Below are positions 24,565 through 38,800 of a DNA stretch of 64,000 nt, piece after piece. The translations under genes were made by a program, and so were the position numbers. The stretch spans positions 7,051,652 to 7,115,651 of the forward strand of contig JANPWX010000008.1 of the NCBI GenBank assembly GCA_024734555.1, read 5' to 3'. The DNA comes from Trochalopteron elliotii (Eukaryota; Chordata; Aves; Passeriformes; Leiothrichidae). Below the pieces are notes generated by a model that worked only from the letters and a program-made list of their open reading frames with translations, made no database searches and had not been told where the DNA came from. Within the stretch, counting starts at the first letter, position 1, and each line of letters starts with the position of its first letter.

Positions 24565-27500
24565 ACAAGCTGGAGGAACACAGAATAAATCTGTTAAAGA
24601 GGATAATGCAAGAGGATTCACAACTCCACAGTACAAACAGTCTAACACTCAGTTAAAAGCAGGCATAGGGCAAACTAAGCAGGAAAATGGTACCCCAGGA
24701 AAAAAAAAAGGCAGCAAATTTTAGCATGTTAATTTAAAGGAACTCTGTTTTCTAAACACGCATGAGGATCTAGACTTGGTATCTAACATCTTTGAAGATT
24801 GCAGTCCTAGCTATCTCCAGCCAGCTTACATCCACCTCTCTCTGAAAAGCCCCACTGGAATCAGTGGTTTAATTCTGGATCTCCTTCCATCTTGTGCTAA
24901 TTATTTACATGTTTACAGTCAGTGTGAGCTGATCTTGAGCATCACAGTGCAAGTGCCTGCACAAACTCCCACCTGATCTATTATGTGACTGAGACAAGAA
25001 TCATTCAGCTCCAGCAGGAAATCTAATCATCAGCTTTTATCTAATGATAATATCTGCTACATTATCTCACAGGGACAGAATTGTGTTTCATCCAACGGTT
25101 TGGGGTTGCTTCTTTTAGGCTGACACGTCACAGTCAAGGAAGGGCACATGGGCACAGGGAGACTGGTATAGGAATAAAAAGGGAAACAGAAGGATAAACA
25201 TGTTCAGAGAAAAACAAATAACCAAATAGGTACATATTTTACTGAAATAGACCCATGTTTCTCTTAAAACAGTTTAAAAAAAATGTACGATTGTTTAATG
25301 AGAAATGTGAAATCAAGCTTTAGCAATCCCCAGCTCTTCAGCTGGATAAGCAACAACTTGCCCTTATTTTGATTAAGGAGAGCTATTACATGTTTTTTCC
25401 TGAAGCTATTATTCTGCTAGGAGCACGTTGTAATTTGCAAGTTTCTCCAAAAATCTTCCTTTAATGAAATGAATAGGAAATTAATGCTACCAGGCAGAAG
25501 GCTTTTAGCTAATAGTTTCTAACACTTCTCTCTGAGATATTGGAAAGCAATTTTCATTTACCAGCTATCTAAAGGTGCAAACAACCTGTAGTTTCACTGA
25601 CAGCACTTTAATCCTCTTGCCTGCAGTTGTCAGACGTTTTTGGTTTGGGGATAGCACACAGCAACTGTAAAGTCTTCTCCTCAGGAACACTTACACACAG
25701 TATGAGGCTGGACCCAAAGTGACAAGAATTTCAGAAAACAGCATTCAGCTTAAGGCACAAATGGGTCTAAGATATATTCCTGTTCCAAATATGATCAAGA
25801 GAAGTTGGGTTTAAAACTCCCAGTGGCTCCTGTGCATCAATGGAGATGTTAGACACGATCATGGTAAGAGAAAAGTACAGATTAATCACAGAACAGTGGA
25901 AGAGTCTACCCAAATTGAAACCCAGGACAGCAGGCATGTTGCACAGAAACAGAAAGGTAAGAGAAATAATATCTTTACACTGGTCCAAAGCAATACCATG
26001 GGGAAAAGGGTAAGATCAAATTAAAGACTGAAACAAGAACTAATAAACCCATACTCGATCAGCCTTAGGAGCAATTAAGTAACCTGTACTACTCTCACAC
26101 AGTTTTATTATTCAGGACTTTATTAAAAGCCCTGAGCTCACCAAAGGACTTGAGAACCCCTACAAGCACTTACATGACTATGGCTAGGTGCTGGGCTAGT
26201 GAGTGAGGTCCCACAGCAGTAGGAAAACACCAGTTTGTACCAGGATCCTAAAACTTCATCTTTAAATGGCAGCTGTAGAGGTGGCAGCGAGAGAGCAAGG
26301 TGACCATCAAGAATGATTTCAGGCCCTAAAGCAGAGGTGTACCAGTGATGAGGGATGCAACATCTGCTGCTGTCAAATCAACACTACCACACCACATAGC
26401 CACATCACCACATCTGCTGCCTTTTCCTCCTGGGGGAGTGTGGGATACCACTTGGCAGGCACACTCTGGACCCAGTGTTTTCCTCACACTTATGTCATGC
26501 TAACAGAGTCTCATCAAGTCTGAAAATACCATGAGTGATATCAGTGCTGTCCCTTTCCATGCAATGAATGGTGGTGCAGAAGGAAGGGCATCGCCAGCCA
26601 GCTGAACCCACACTGATGCCAACAGGCACTGGTGCTCAGGCATGCCCAGAAACACTGACCCTGGAGACTGAGATGGAGAAAAAAAGTCATGTCCTTCCCA
26701 TTAGGAAGAGTTAGGTTGGGAAGGACACAGGGAGTACTCTGTGCTTCACTCCCGTTAATTCTTCTCTCAGGAGCCCTACTTTGAAGCACTTTTGAATTAC
26801 AAGCCTGACACTGAGTTTGAACAAGCTCTCAAAGTGATGCATGTCCCCTTAACTTTGACTTTTTATTTGGAAATACATTATTATATGGCCTTCTAGAGAG
26901 ATGGAGTTGTCAACCACATGAATGACAATGCACGGCAGAAGACCAGCTCACAAACTCCCTCTTTCTCACTGTCACTTGCAGAAACCTTAAAACTGAAACG
27001 AATGCAAATAATTAATCATCGCTTGCACATCATCTTAGTTGAAGCAGATGCAGGAATAAACAGACAACTGAGGATCTTTCTTCACTAGGAAACAGGCAAA
27101 TTCTTTAAAAGGACATGAGATACTAAGCTATCGTGTCTGGGCACAGCTCAAAACCAGAGCTGGCTTTTCCCAGTTTAAAGCTTGCTACAACTTTTCAAAT
27201 GTGGTATTTGCTATCAATTTCTAAAAAAGACAATCTTAAAAGGTAACAGTTTCCTACACTATGTTATCCATTATTCACTTTTTAATTATATTAGTAAACA
27301 ATCGATCAGAGACCTTAAATATTAGCTTGACTTTTTGGTTAAGAAGCCTGAAATTTCTGAGACCTAAGAGAGGATGGAAAGATCATGTGTGAAATTTAAT
27401 CACAAAATAAGGAGAGTTCTGATGCAGAGCAGCAGACAGGCTGCACACATCATTGTTGGGATACCCAGAGACCAGCTACCACACTTAGGGGATTGTTTCA

Positions 27501-28730
27501 CATCAAGGAAGAGAAAAGGCGTGGGGGCAAAGACCAGGCCCCGGGCCTTGGATCTCTGTGCTCAGAGCCATAATTAGGGAAACTCAGGTCATGCTTCCTT
27601 TCTTTCTCGCTATCACTTTAGACCAAAGGATCCTCCTTCTGCTCTTCATTTCTGCACACTTCACAAAGGAGACCTCAGGGGGCAGGGGATGGTTTCTTAC
27701 AAAGCAGCCTTATCTTTGCGATCAGAGCTGTCCCCTGCAAGAGGTTGGGTTTGCAGGGAGAGGAAGGACTGGAAGCTGGACTCCGTGGCAGTGATCAGAT
27801 CATTATAGTTCCCACTTAAAGAAACCTCACACTTTTCCCAAAACTAGGAGGAAAAAAAATCAAGTATCCTGACCAGCTCTTGGAAAGGCAGGGTCCATTC
27901 CCCATGAATTCCCCATGACACAAGGATGCTTAATTTCAGGTGCAGGCTGTCCACTCCACACCTGGGCAGTGTCACTCAGGCCAGCAGAGCCAGTTGCTTG
28001 GGGCAGGGAGGAGGATGTTCATTGACTTCAGAGGGAAGGACAGACCTGCACAAGACCTGCTTGTTGTTATAAAATACAGCTGACCCTGACACTAGTGTCA
28101 CCAGAGTCCAGTGGTCCGGTGCATGAGAAATGGAACTCCTTGAAACAGTAGCTGCAAGAAAAATTAGCAATTCCATTTCCCCGCTCCTTTATTTTTTAAA
28201 AGCACCCAGTTAACTTGGAACTCAAATGTAAAAACAGATTTCTCCATCATCTTATAGGTGCGCACAAACTCATCACCCAAGAAAAGGCTACTATACCCAC
28301 AATATCCAGTCTCTCTCCTTTGAATGTATTTTACCCTCCCCTTACTTGCATCTGTTTCTGTGCTCTCAGGTCCTCCTCTCTGTTCACAATAAACAAGTTA
28401 CCCTCTTTGTCTCTCTGCAACTCACATATTGTTTTTAACAGCTTTGCCTGACAACTTATTCCATATGTTTGGTTCCCTCTGAGTAATAATTCTGCCTGAA
28501 ATTCCTTTCAGTCTTAATTTCCTAATAATTAGATTGACTTGCAGAGCTCACTCCTTAAAAAAAAACCTGAAACTTAAACCAACAAGCAATACAACACACA
28601 CACAAAGCACCATGAGAATAGATTACTAGTAGTCTACTTTATTATCATTTTCAGCCTCTCTTCTGTTAATACTCTTGTTAGAGAAAAGCAGAGAAAAAAA
28701 AAAGAGAATTGGTTACTGCAGCCCATTCTC

Positions 28731-28747
28731 AAAAAAAAAAAAAAAAA
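28731..28747 (+). repeat. Poly(A) run of 17
   Basis: Uninterrupted A run. A second A run about 35 bases upstream makes this a locally A-rich patch. No retrocopy recognised. Confidence 0.9.
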
Positions 28748-31700
28748 TCCATGTAAATATGACTCTTATTGTCCCTGAGGTCTAGTTTGGAGCCTCCAAT
28801 AATAACACAGTTCTTTGGATCTATATTATTCCATCTTAATGATGAACCCAGTAAATAGCTGTGTGCTAGCCTAATATTTTTAAGGTTGTTTGGCTGAAAT
28901 GAACATTAAATTCTGGCTCATTCTGAATGAAGAACACCACAGTCAAGATGTGGTCTAGTTAGTGTGGTTTAGTCTCTCTTTTCATACGAACCTTTTTCAT
29001 TCTGATACTGCATCTTGCAGAAAATGGCATTTCTTTTGCATTTACCTCTTTTTCATGAAAGCTGTGGTTAGAACAGAACAACTCTATGAAGAATTTGGCT
29101 TGTAAGACCAAAATTCCACCAGTTCTGTTTGTATTTGATTACAGTGATAGACCCAACCACAGCTACAGTGAACCCTTTAACCCCATAACTTACAAGAATG
29201 TCAACAAGAACATGTCTGAAAACTAACCATGCTACCTTTCCAAATTAGCCACATACACAGCCCCAGAGCTACATGTGAGCCCAGGATCAGAGTCTGCCAT
29301 CTGTGCAATTCAGAACAGATCCAGGAGAGCCCATAATTGCTCCTGTGGTTATCTCACCTACACTCCTACTCCTAGGAGATGGGAAAGCTCGTCAGATGCT
29401 GAACTCAGAGCTCTCTTCAGACAAGGGCTTACAGCTTTAAGGAAAAGAAAATGCTTCTCTATCTTCTCATTATTTCCCTCCTATTCCTCCCAACACATAA
29501 GCCTAGAGTGAATAGTAACTAGCCCAGCATTTTCTGGATCAAAAACCTGTATTTATATACTTGAAAATTCATACAAAACATTTATGTAAAAGAAAAACAG
29601 ATGCATGTAAAACCTGTACCTTCTTTTCTTCTCATCAGTGCTGCCTCTCAATGCTTGGGTAAAAGGGATTTTCCTTCTATTATTCTTTTGCCTTTCTTCA
29701 GACAAATTACACTTTTCAGCTGTGATACTCTCCACAAGAATTTCCTACCGACTTCCCCAGCAAACCCCCAACAATCAAAGTACACAGTTGCTGTATTTCT
29801 CCTTTCCCCCCACTCCCATCTACTTTTTTCAAAAAAGGAGAAAAATAACATTTTCTTCAGATGACTGAGTGCATTTATTTCCTTTCAGGGTGGTAGAACA
29901 GTATACCCAGAAGGACAATCTTGTGAGCTTACTATTAAAAAACCCTAACCCTCTCCACACTCCTGGAAACGTCATGCACACAGGTGTGAAAATGGGAAAC
30001 ATGCAGGGCCAAGAAGTACTTCACTACCCACAAAAAGCATGAGTAAGCAACAATGGGTTCTCAGCCAAGCAGAGCACAGTGGCCTTGGCATCAATACCAG
30101 CTTTAGCTCAGCCTTGAAAACTTTGTATGAAGTGGCTGGGGGTAGTTCAGAACTGGTTTTTTCTCTTTTTCTCCACAGTGCGTGGATTAATTTCAGAAAA
30201 TAGGCTCCCTGGCACTAAATGTTTGCCATAGCCTCTCACTTACTGTAAAAACAGAAGGAAAAGAACTGCTGCACAAATCTGCCATCACACAACTCGTCAT
30301 TCCTGCACTTCTCCCATTCTCAAGGCTGCACAGAACAGTTCCCACTTGTGCCTGGCCACATTCCTATTGCTCCTAGCTGAAATGCATCTTTGCAAAGTTC
30401 ACTTTGTTAGCAATGCTCCCAAAATGCCATATGACAATATTAAACATTGTCAACCCCTTTGCCTTTTGAAATGTCTTTGCACAGGGCATCTTTCAAAACA
30501 ATAAATCCTGGATACTTAGTCAGCAGCAGGGTAAGAAAAAACAAGCTTCTCCATAGCCAGCGATAAGCACCGGGGTTTATTTCTCTTTTGCTCAAACTTA
30601 CAGCAATGAACTTGAGTGTTTTAGAAGTAACATGAGACAAAGGTGTTGCCAAAAGTCAGTGATGAAGTTACTGAAATTTGACTCGTAACCATTTTCTGGC
30701 CCCAAGCCACCCCCAGCCAAGCAGTGCGAGTGATCGGCAGAGGCCCGGGGAGCCCTGCAGGACCCCGCGCAGGCAGGGGGGTGGGCAAACAAGAGGCCAA
30801 TTCAGAGCAACTGGAAGGCATCCCACAAAAACAAACGATGGAAATGTTTCAACCACCAAGCCGGGGCTTCACTAAGCCTCTCGAAGAGGGAGTTGGTGCA
30901 GCCAGCTCCCAGCAAGGATGATCAGTGAGCCACAGGGCTGGCACTAGCCCAGCCACCTGGGAGCGTGCCCCCAGTAGTACAGCACACCTCCTCTTCAGGG
31001 CATCTTCTTCTGTGGCCATTTCAGCAAGCAGACCATGTGCATGGCAGTGAAACATTAGACTGTCCAGCTGCAAGCCTCTTCTGCTAGTATTTCATATTTT
31101 GGGTGTACTCCTGGGAAAGTGCTTGCTCATTTCACTCCATAGGAAGCGAAGCAGCCTCACTGCCTCAAGAATAATTTATTGTCATTAATAATAATACACT
31201 GATATAGAACTTTTCATCCCAAAGGATGAAAAAAGCAATTTAGAATCTCCAAGCAATTTTCAGAGTGGAATAGGTTGTGCTTTAAGGCACATGCAGCAGT
31301 GACACTGCAGTGTCCCTGGCTGTGCCTGTGCCAGTTGTGCACAGAGGAAGCGCGCCATGCCACAGACTCAGCTGACACCCTCCTTGGCAGCACGGGGAGA
31401 GGAAACAGTGGCAATGAGTGAATTGAACATGGCAGGGGGTGCAAAACCATCTACACTACTGCATTCAGTGGGATGAAGCCACTGTAGCCATGATCTCCCT
31501 TTCTCTGGGCAGGGGAAACAACCCTCCCTGCATGAATTGGTGAAAAAAGGAAGAGGTGATGGACCAAGCAATGGAGTTTTCAGAAAGGAAAGTAGGGTAA
31601 AAAGACCAGAGAGAGACCAGGCCTTCCTTCACTCATGCTTCCTTTGGTGCCCAAAGCTAAGATGCAGTGCTTTTGCTGGACACTAGTAGTTAAAACATCC

Positions 31701-34700
31701 GTGTGCCCTTGATGCTTTTGCATCTTTCAGACAGGAAAAGAAAATAGATAGCAGCAAGAACTACTCTTTGGTCATGATTTCCCACTGCAACCTGAGTGCC
31801 AAGGCCTTCTTGCACAGCAAACTCTGACTTCAAAAAAATGAAGTAGACAGAAATTGAGAAAACATAAAGCTGCAGAAATATCAACAAGTTTGTGCAGTGT
31901 TAGGGCAAGGTATTTCTCCTGCAGACCTTCTGAATCTTCCTTCCCTTGGCACTTAATGCATAATCTGGAGAGATAAACACGTAACTTCTGCTTAATGACC
32001 ACTCAGAGAGAAGGGCAATGCATTCCTCCAGGGAGCGGCAGTTGCAGACAGAATTTTGCTCCATAGGTCACTAATTCAAAGGTAACCTACTTTCCTAGGG
32101 ACTCAGTTCTATTAGTGTCTGCTGCTGCTCGATGGCTTACAAGTAAAACAGGTTTTCAGCCTCATATGAGTACTTTGCACATACAAGTCTCTAGCTTATA
32201 CAGATGCTGTAAAACCTCCAGCTGCAAACAAGAGGGCAAGGGTCAGCGTAGTGAAGGAGGTCTCCTTTCCCAGCTGGTCCAGCTGATCTGTGCAAATCTG
32301 GACTGGAAGGTGGGCTCTCCATCCTCCTGGCATGACCCTCACACACTACTTCTTCCAGTCTCCCTCTGAGCACTCTTTCCTTATTTTTCAATTTACCCAA
32401 TTTACTCTTTAGCTTTCCACTTTAACAGTGGAAGCACACTTTCAGATCTCCAGTCTTAAAAAGATCCAACAAATCAACCAACTCTGTTAGCACATCCCAT
32501 TGTGAACTACAGCTCTCCCTCCTCCACATCTCACCTCTCAGCTCATTGGGAACAGAGTTCAGTTGAAACAAGATTAGAGGATGAGCATAGATGGACAAAT
32601 CCCCATGGCTACTCAAGGATGCTAGATTTCATTTCTAAGAAGTGGTGTAAAAATAGGTCTGAGTACAAGCATTGTCAGTACTGAAACTTCTATTGCTGCT
32701 AGACTTGGGAATTTGTTTATGACTTTTTCCAGTGAACAGAGAGCCTTAAAAACACACTTCAGTAATCAGAGTGAGGGGAAGAAAGAAAATAAGGGGGGGC
32801 AAAAAGGGGACCATATAAAATGTTTATGGAGCCATGAATCTGTTTACCTGGAGGGTAGGTAAGAGAAACAAGTATGCCATGCATCAGGTTGTATTCTGGA
32901 ATGGAAAATTCTACTGTTCTTTGCAATCATCCAGCTCACATCCATGAATTCTTTCATAAGACTACACTAAAATTTTCATTAAGCATTTGGGAATTTAAGG
33001 AATCATTTGTGTGTGCAAAATCAATATTAACTTGTATTTTTCACTGGCAAGTCACTCTAATAGCATTATACAAAATGTTTTCAAGTGCACCGAATGAGTG
33101 ATGATGGTATAAACAAGTTTTGGGGAAACTTTCATTGCAGTAAATGCAGGGTTGTTTTTTTATTCTTAAACAGCCTTTACAAGCATCAAAGGGACGTAAC
33201 TGATGCAATGATTTCAAGTGTTGATGGCTGCTGACGTGATTTTACAAACATGCAGAGAGAAATTAGGATAGGCCAGGCTATTACAGCTACAAATGAACTT
33301 TTTAGCAATTTAGGAATACATTAAAGGAAAGCAGAACACTTAGAGGACCAATCAGCTGACTCCCATGGCTACTGCTGAATAGGCAGTGATAGACAGTGCA
33401 GCATAGCAAAAGCACACTTGCTGCAGGCCAAGCAGGCTCAAAAAGCCAACAAGTCTTCCCACGCCCAAATCATTACAGTAAAACCTGTAAACCCAGCATC
33501 CTGCCTGCATGGCATGGCCACAAACTCACAAGGAACTTTTGAATTTTGAGCACCAGCTTCCTTGGAAGCTGAGGCACTTCACCCTTGCCTTGCTGGACCA
33601 TGGGCCTGTGGTTTCCTCCCTGCACATGTCCCTAAATCTCCTGAACAGTGAGTCTTGCTCTGCTGTGAATGCTCTGTGTGACATTTCACATGAGTCCAAA
33701 CTGGAGCCTCCTGCTGTAAGAGGGACAGGCAGTGACATTTCCTCTGCCTTGTGGGCAAGGATGAACCAAATGCTTCCTTTAAAGGTGCAAAGCCTTGAGC
33801 ACTTGGCAGTAATTGCACCCAAAGCATAATATCAACATACTGCCACTAAGGAAATTCTATTTTCACTGCAGTAGGATGTAGATTACTTTTTAAATTTGTG
33901 CATTCCTCCTTATTGTATACTGGTATATAAATATAAACCTTTGTATCTATATATATGTACATACATATAATATCTGCAGGGACATCTGGAACAAGCAGAA
34001 GAAATGAGAGCCTTTCTCTGACGAGGGGTTGACACATCACTCCTACAACAGCTCCATCAGGAGCCATGCTAAGAACTCTCTTCTGCTTTCGAGTCTTCCT
34101 TTCTGGGCTAACCAGCCAACAGGGGTGCTGAGTGACCTCTACCCAACTCTCCTCAATACTTTTCCTAATGCAGTCCTTTATGCCTATGAAAACTGCTTAT
34201 AAAAACTTTATTATTTTTGATGAAATCACACTTCGTATGCTACGGAAATGTGCTTGGGTTTGTTATTTTTTTTTTTTCAAAGACTATTTCCAGGGCATAG
34301 AGTTTTTAGATTGGTTTATGGTATATGATCCCAAGCTCTGTATTATACATAAAATTATTGATATATAGTTTCACTTTGTTTTTAAATCTAGGCTTCTCAG
34401 AGTTCTTCCTCAAAGGAATAAATAAAAGTCAGTCTCCGAATTATTAACAAATAATATCTACGGCGGACAGATTTTCAAATTGCTCTAAATTGCATGGCAA
34501 CGTTGATTTGAATGTGGTTACAGCAATTTACATCACTGCAAGACCTGACTGAAATGAATATTTCAGGCAGTTCAGTAGCTCTGGTACAGGCTGTTCCCAT
34601 TTGTATATTTAATATCTGAAGTTAAGTGCAAATTTGCAAATAATAAATGTGCTCATGACCATATCTATATGCACACGCTTCTCTCCAAACTTCTAACGAG

Positions 34701-35601
34701 GCCCGAAGCACAATGACAAACCAGCTTGAATATTCAAGCCAGTGTGTAAGAGCAGAAACTCCCCCACACTCACTCATGAACATAGTTGCTTCTAGGGAAA
34801 GCAAAGCCAGAGAGGCGGGGAGAAAGGGCAGATATGGGTGGGGGGCACACAAACTACTGTGTATTTTGGGAGCACCATATCCTCCCAACTGCAGATGTTT
34901 TCCTGTGGTCCAGCACTGGCTGCAGCGGGGGTAGGAGGGGTTGGCACTGGAACAACTATCAGACAGGATGAAAAAGACAAATGTTTACACTGTCTGTACA
35001 GATATGCCCTCAAAATATTCTTCTGATATTATTTGTATGGGAAGATTCCTCAAAGACCTGCTACGTGTAAAAACAAACCTTCCAGCATCTCAGACCACAA
35101 AATCCCGATTGCACAGATGGGCAGTAATTCTTGCAACCATTTCAGTTAAGTAAAATTTCATCTCATTAGCAGAAAATTTGATCAAAGCATGTACTTATGT
35201 TTAGTGGACAGCAAGGGATTGTGTAGAATTCATTGCTGCTCTGCCATCCCTGAATCCAGTACATCAGTCAAGCAGTCACATCCACACTCATAGGTGCTCT
35301 TAGCCCATGTCCAAAGAGTACATGCAAAAATAACACAATCAAAACTTCAGTCATTACTAACTTTTCCAGGTTTTTAAAACCTCTGATGCACCGAATGCAA
35401 GAGACTGACAGCAATAGCTGTAACCTTCATTTTTCACTGTAGCGGAGGTAGTTTCACGGGGATTTAGCGGAAGCATTAAGATGCTGTAGCGGTTTAGAGC
35501 GTTTCTCAGCAGTAAAGCTGCACGAGGAGGTTGGCGACAGCCCTGCGGAGTTGCCAAATAAACCCCCGCGCTCCCATCCCGCCCGTGCCGGCCCAGGGCG
35601 G

Positions 35602-35615
35602 CCGCCAGAGGGCGC
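35602..35615 (+). promoter_or_regulatory. CTCF-like binding site
   Basis: CCGCCAGAGGGCGC matches the vertebrate CTCF core (CCASYAGRKGGC) at all but one position, the third base. It sits in the middle of the CpG island, a common context for CTCF at promoters and domain boundaries. Binding depends on methylation and chromatin and cannot be seen in sequence. Confidence 0.5.
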
Positions 35616-35847
35616 GGGCACCATTCCCGCGCCGCCGTTTCCTGCCTTGCCCTTCCCGACCCGGCAAAGCCGCCCGGCGCCGCCCCGCACCCCGAGCGTG
35701 CACCAGGGGCACATCGCCCGCCTCGCAGGACAGAGCTCCGCGGCGGCAGCATGAGCTCCACCTGGACAACAAAGGCCTGCTTTCGGCAGGGCGTCAGCGC
35801 CCGGGTGTGTCAGCAAAACCGAGTCCGTGTGCCACGGACCTGACTCG

Positions 35848-35853
35848 GTGAGC
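35848..35853 (+). other. Candidate first-exon splice donor
   Basis: GTGAGC follows CTCG at the downstream edge of the CpG island, a good donor for a plus-strand first exon starting in the island. No matching acceptor has been identified. Confidence 0.25.
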
Positions 35854-35880
35854 TCGGAGAGCAGCCCGAGCATTCCCGTA

Positions 35881-38800
35881 ACTCAGTTGGCCCCTGCGCT
35901 GGCAGAGATGTACAGGATTGACATGCAAGGCACAGAAGCGGCTGTGTTGGTGTCAGGGACAATTAAGGTCTGTGCTCCCCTGCCCATTAGCTGAGTGACT
36001 CGGAGCTGCTGGAGAGGTTTAGTCATTCCTGTGGGGGATAAAGGACATGGATACTCTGTCTGGGGATATTGATTGAGAAGGACACAAACAGTAGCTAAGA
36101 CAATTTTTCAGTGACACAGAAGTTGATGATTTAGTGATTCACAGAAGAAAAGCTGCCTTGCCACCTTTGGTAATTGTTTGCATTGCAGATAGCGCCACGT
36201 GAAGTGACCTTGTCAAATTAGCAAAAGCCCAGAGCACCATACAGCAGGTAACTCACTGGCAAACTACAGACCTGAGGTTATCAATATGTGAATCTCTGCA
36301 CATGCACACACACTCAGTGCTTCATCCTAATTGAGCACAATTTTTAAGAGCTCTTTCTAGTACAGAATGGTTCAGAGGTGGACTTCTGTTCAGCTAATCC
36401 CATCCTCTGGTGAAAAATCCCAAAAACTGTAACTCTAACACACAAGAAAACTAAAACCCACTCCCCTTCTTTTCCTCTACATAGTACAAAAGCAAAATGA
36501 AGAGACAAAACATTAGAGCAATCCTTCCAGGGATCCACAGGAAAAGGGAAACTGCCCAACTACTGGGGAACCACAGTGCTGTAGCAGAGCACAGTTGCTC
36601 TCTAGTTTGCTTGCAAGCTACAAGCACAGTAAAGCAAAGCCATTCCAAATGTGAAGCAAGCTCTCAGAAAGAGTAAGAAATGTGCTCAGCTGCCAGATTA
36701 CAGGCCTCAAGAGACTCTTAATGGGCTACAGAGGCTGTCACCTGCAGGCTACTGTTTGGCTCAAATTCACACTGGTGAAAGTTTTCACCAGATGATGACT
36801 TGCTGATAATCTGTCGAGAATAAGCCAGTGCCTTCCTACTCTCTTAATTGTTCTTCTAACTCACACCAATTTTACTTCTGTGTCTGATTTATGTTTTCTA
36901 CTCACCTACATTGGGATTTATTTTTTTTTAACATTTCATGACTCTCTAGTAAATTCAAAAAACCCTGGTGTGAAGAGGACACCTTTTGAAGCAGTCATTT
37001 AACTTTGCTCAAAAAGCCAGTGGCCTGCATATTCAAAGGCACAGGTCTCAGTGCTTCTACAAGTAAAAATATGTGAAAACTTTTGCTCTTCCTGTTTAGA
37101 AACAGCTGGGGTTTGCCACTGGATGTGGAACATGCTACCTGTCACATGGTAAAACTCTACACAGGCAAAGCAGAGCAGTTTTACGAGAAGTGTGGCTGAG
37201 CATCTTGCCCCCAACTGGTCTGGGGAAGGAGGAATATAATTTAATATAAATGTGTCCATAGGGATTAGTAGCTTTTCCATTACAGTGTTCAACATAAACA
37301 ATATATTTCATGGCATCCATGTTTTTACAGACTATAGTGATGGAACCATTCTATTCCTCTTGAAGCTAATGGAAAATTCACTGTATAGACCAGTTCACTA
37401 TATCCTGAAGTATATACATATTTCAGACCCATGTATAGCCACTGCACCTCCCTCTGAAATGCACTGATATATGAGGATGTCTAAATAACAAGCTAGAGTG
37501 GGAGTAAAACATTTTCCCTAAACACTTCCAATTATTTGCTTTTAACTCATTGGTGTGACTCCTGTTTAATTTCTGTGGCATTATTACCTGTGCAAAACTA
37601 TAGTACCACTGGGGATAAATCAGGACCAAGACTTTTAATGCCCCATCCTGGTTTCATGAGGCATTAATTAAGGTACCTCAGGAGCACTGGGCATTCAATC
37701 ACTTCTTTTTTCTTAACTAATTAAAGAAAATACTTTAGCTAAAACCACAATTTCTTTGATGTGGGTTACTCACACCTTCCTCCCTCTCCCCAAAAATGTT
37801 CAGCATTAAGCATGTAAATCATATTGAACATTACCAACCTAAGGGGAAGTGACAGATGACTGTGACTGCCATTAAATGTTTATTGCATCCCTGCCATGTA
37901 ATGCAATTAGATGGCAAGGAACATGTAATGTGTATTGCTCTGGTGGGAGAATGGGGAAATTATTGAATTTTCTCTCTTAATCTATTTATACCTTGCAGTG
38001 GGGGCATTAGGTAGATTAAGCTAGGGACAGTGCCCCCATTCAGTATGCTAAATAGTGTTTGTCACTCATTGCATTATATGGCAGTGACAGCCACCAGAGT
38101 CCCACACATTGCAATAACACTGAATCAGAGGGGAAATGGCTGAAGAAGTCTTCTGCTAACAAAGTACTCTCTCAGTATCCATTCTTAAATGCTTCTCTTT
38201 CTCTCAGATAAGGAGCAAAATCCCTGTCCTTGCCCACGCCCCCCACAAAAAACAAAAACAAAAAAAACACCAACAGGAAAAAGAAAACATTAAATCATTA
38301 ACTCTGGTAATTTCTTTCTTTCTAGAGACTGGTGCTACAGGAGTTCAACCTGCATGATGTGTTGCTTTAGTAGAACACTACTGTGCTCCTTCAACTGTGC
38401 TTTATATGCAGGTGGTTCTTCAGCCTCTACTGAGACTGAAAACTTCAAAGCTTAACAAACTCAGCTTCACGGCAGTTTCTGGATGTATAGCAAGGTAAAA
38501 AGGATCTTCATGTTAAATTGAGGGCATGAAGCCATTAGAAGGTAGAAGTACAAAACCACAAATAAAAGCAGGATTCAACATACCATTCCAGCTTTTCTAT
38601 TAATATACACTCCTTGGCATTCAAAAATTATACCTTATCTCTGCAAACCCCAGCTCAGACCCTATGTTTTCCTCAAGCATTTCCTACACTGACTTTGCAG
38701 CCTGGCATCTGCAGCAGGCTCTGTTGGGGCAGAGGGGAGGTTATATTGCTGTGGCTCCTGCCACACCACAGCCCCAGGATGACATCCTGCTCTGTGGCAG

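Larger units (their letters stand above)
21561..35439. other. Long noncoding stretch
   Basis: It holds one MIR relic, a G-rich run, a 16-bp palindrome, a poly(A) run and an inverted repeat at 31211-31232 (TTTTCATCC-caaa-GGATGAAAA). Part of 30680-30960 is somewhat GC-richer with overlapping Pro/Gly-rich frames but lacks real CpG density. No gene recognised. Confidence 0.55.
35440..35880. promoter_or_regulatory. CpG island, candidate promoter
   Basis: This is the only stretch in the window dense in CpG and strongly GC-rich, with many GCG, CCG and CGC words and a GC box (cccgccc, 35578-35584). In birds isolated CpG islands usually mark promoters, and no other gene start is visible nearby. On the plus strand a donor-like GTGAGC follows at 35848, so a plus-strand first exon ending at 35847 is possible. 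It would hold a short frame, 35751-35843, of 30 codons. Minus-strand open frames through the island (35357-35761 and 35454-35873) are Arg/Ala/Gly/Pro-rich, as expected from GC-rich sequence lacking stops. The transcript is unknown: a lncRNA, an alternative first exon or an orphan island are all possible. Confidence 0.65.

Noticed and set aside
28355..28388. 34-nt minus-strand segment between acceptor-like and GTAAGG sequences
   Set aside because: Open in two phases at once and very short; similar pairs occur by chance throughout.
31211..31232. Inverted repeat followed by A residues, like a bacterial terminator
   Set aside because: The sequence is vertebrate; such terminators do not apply and arms of this size occur by chance.
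35357..35873. Minus-strand frames of 134 and 139 codons through the CpG island
   Set aside because: Arg/Ala/Gly/Pro-rich translations arise where GC-rich DNA lacks stop codons; two overlapping frames are open at once, so neither is favoured.
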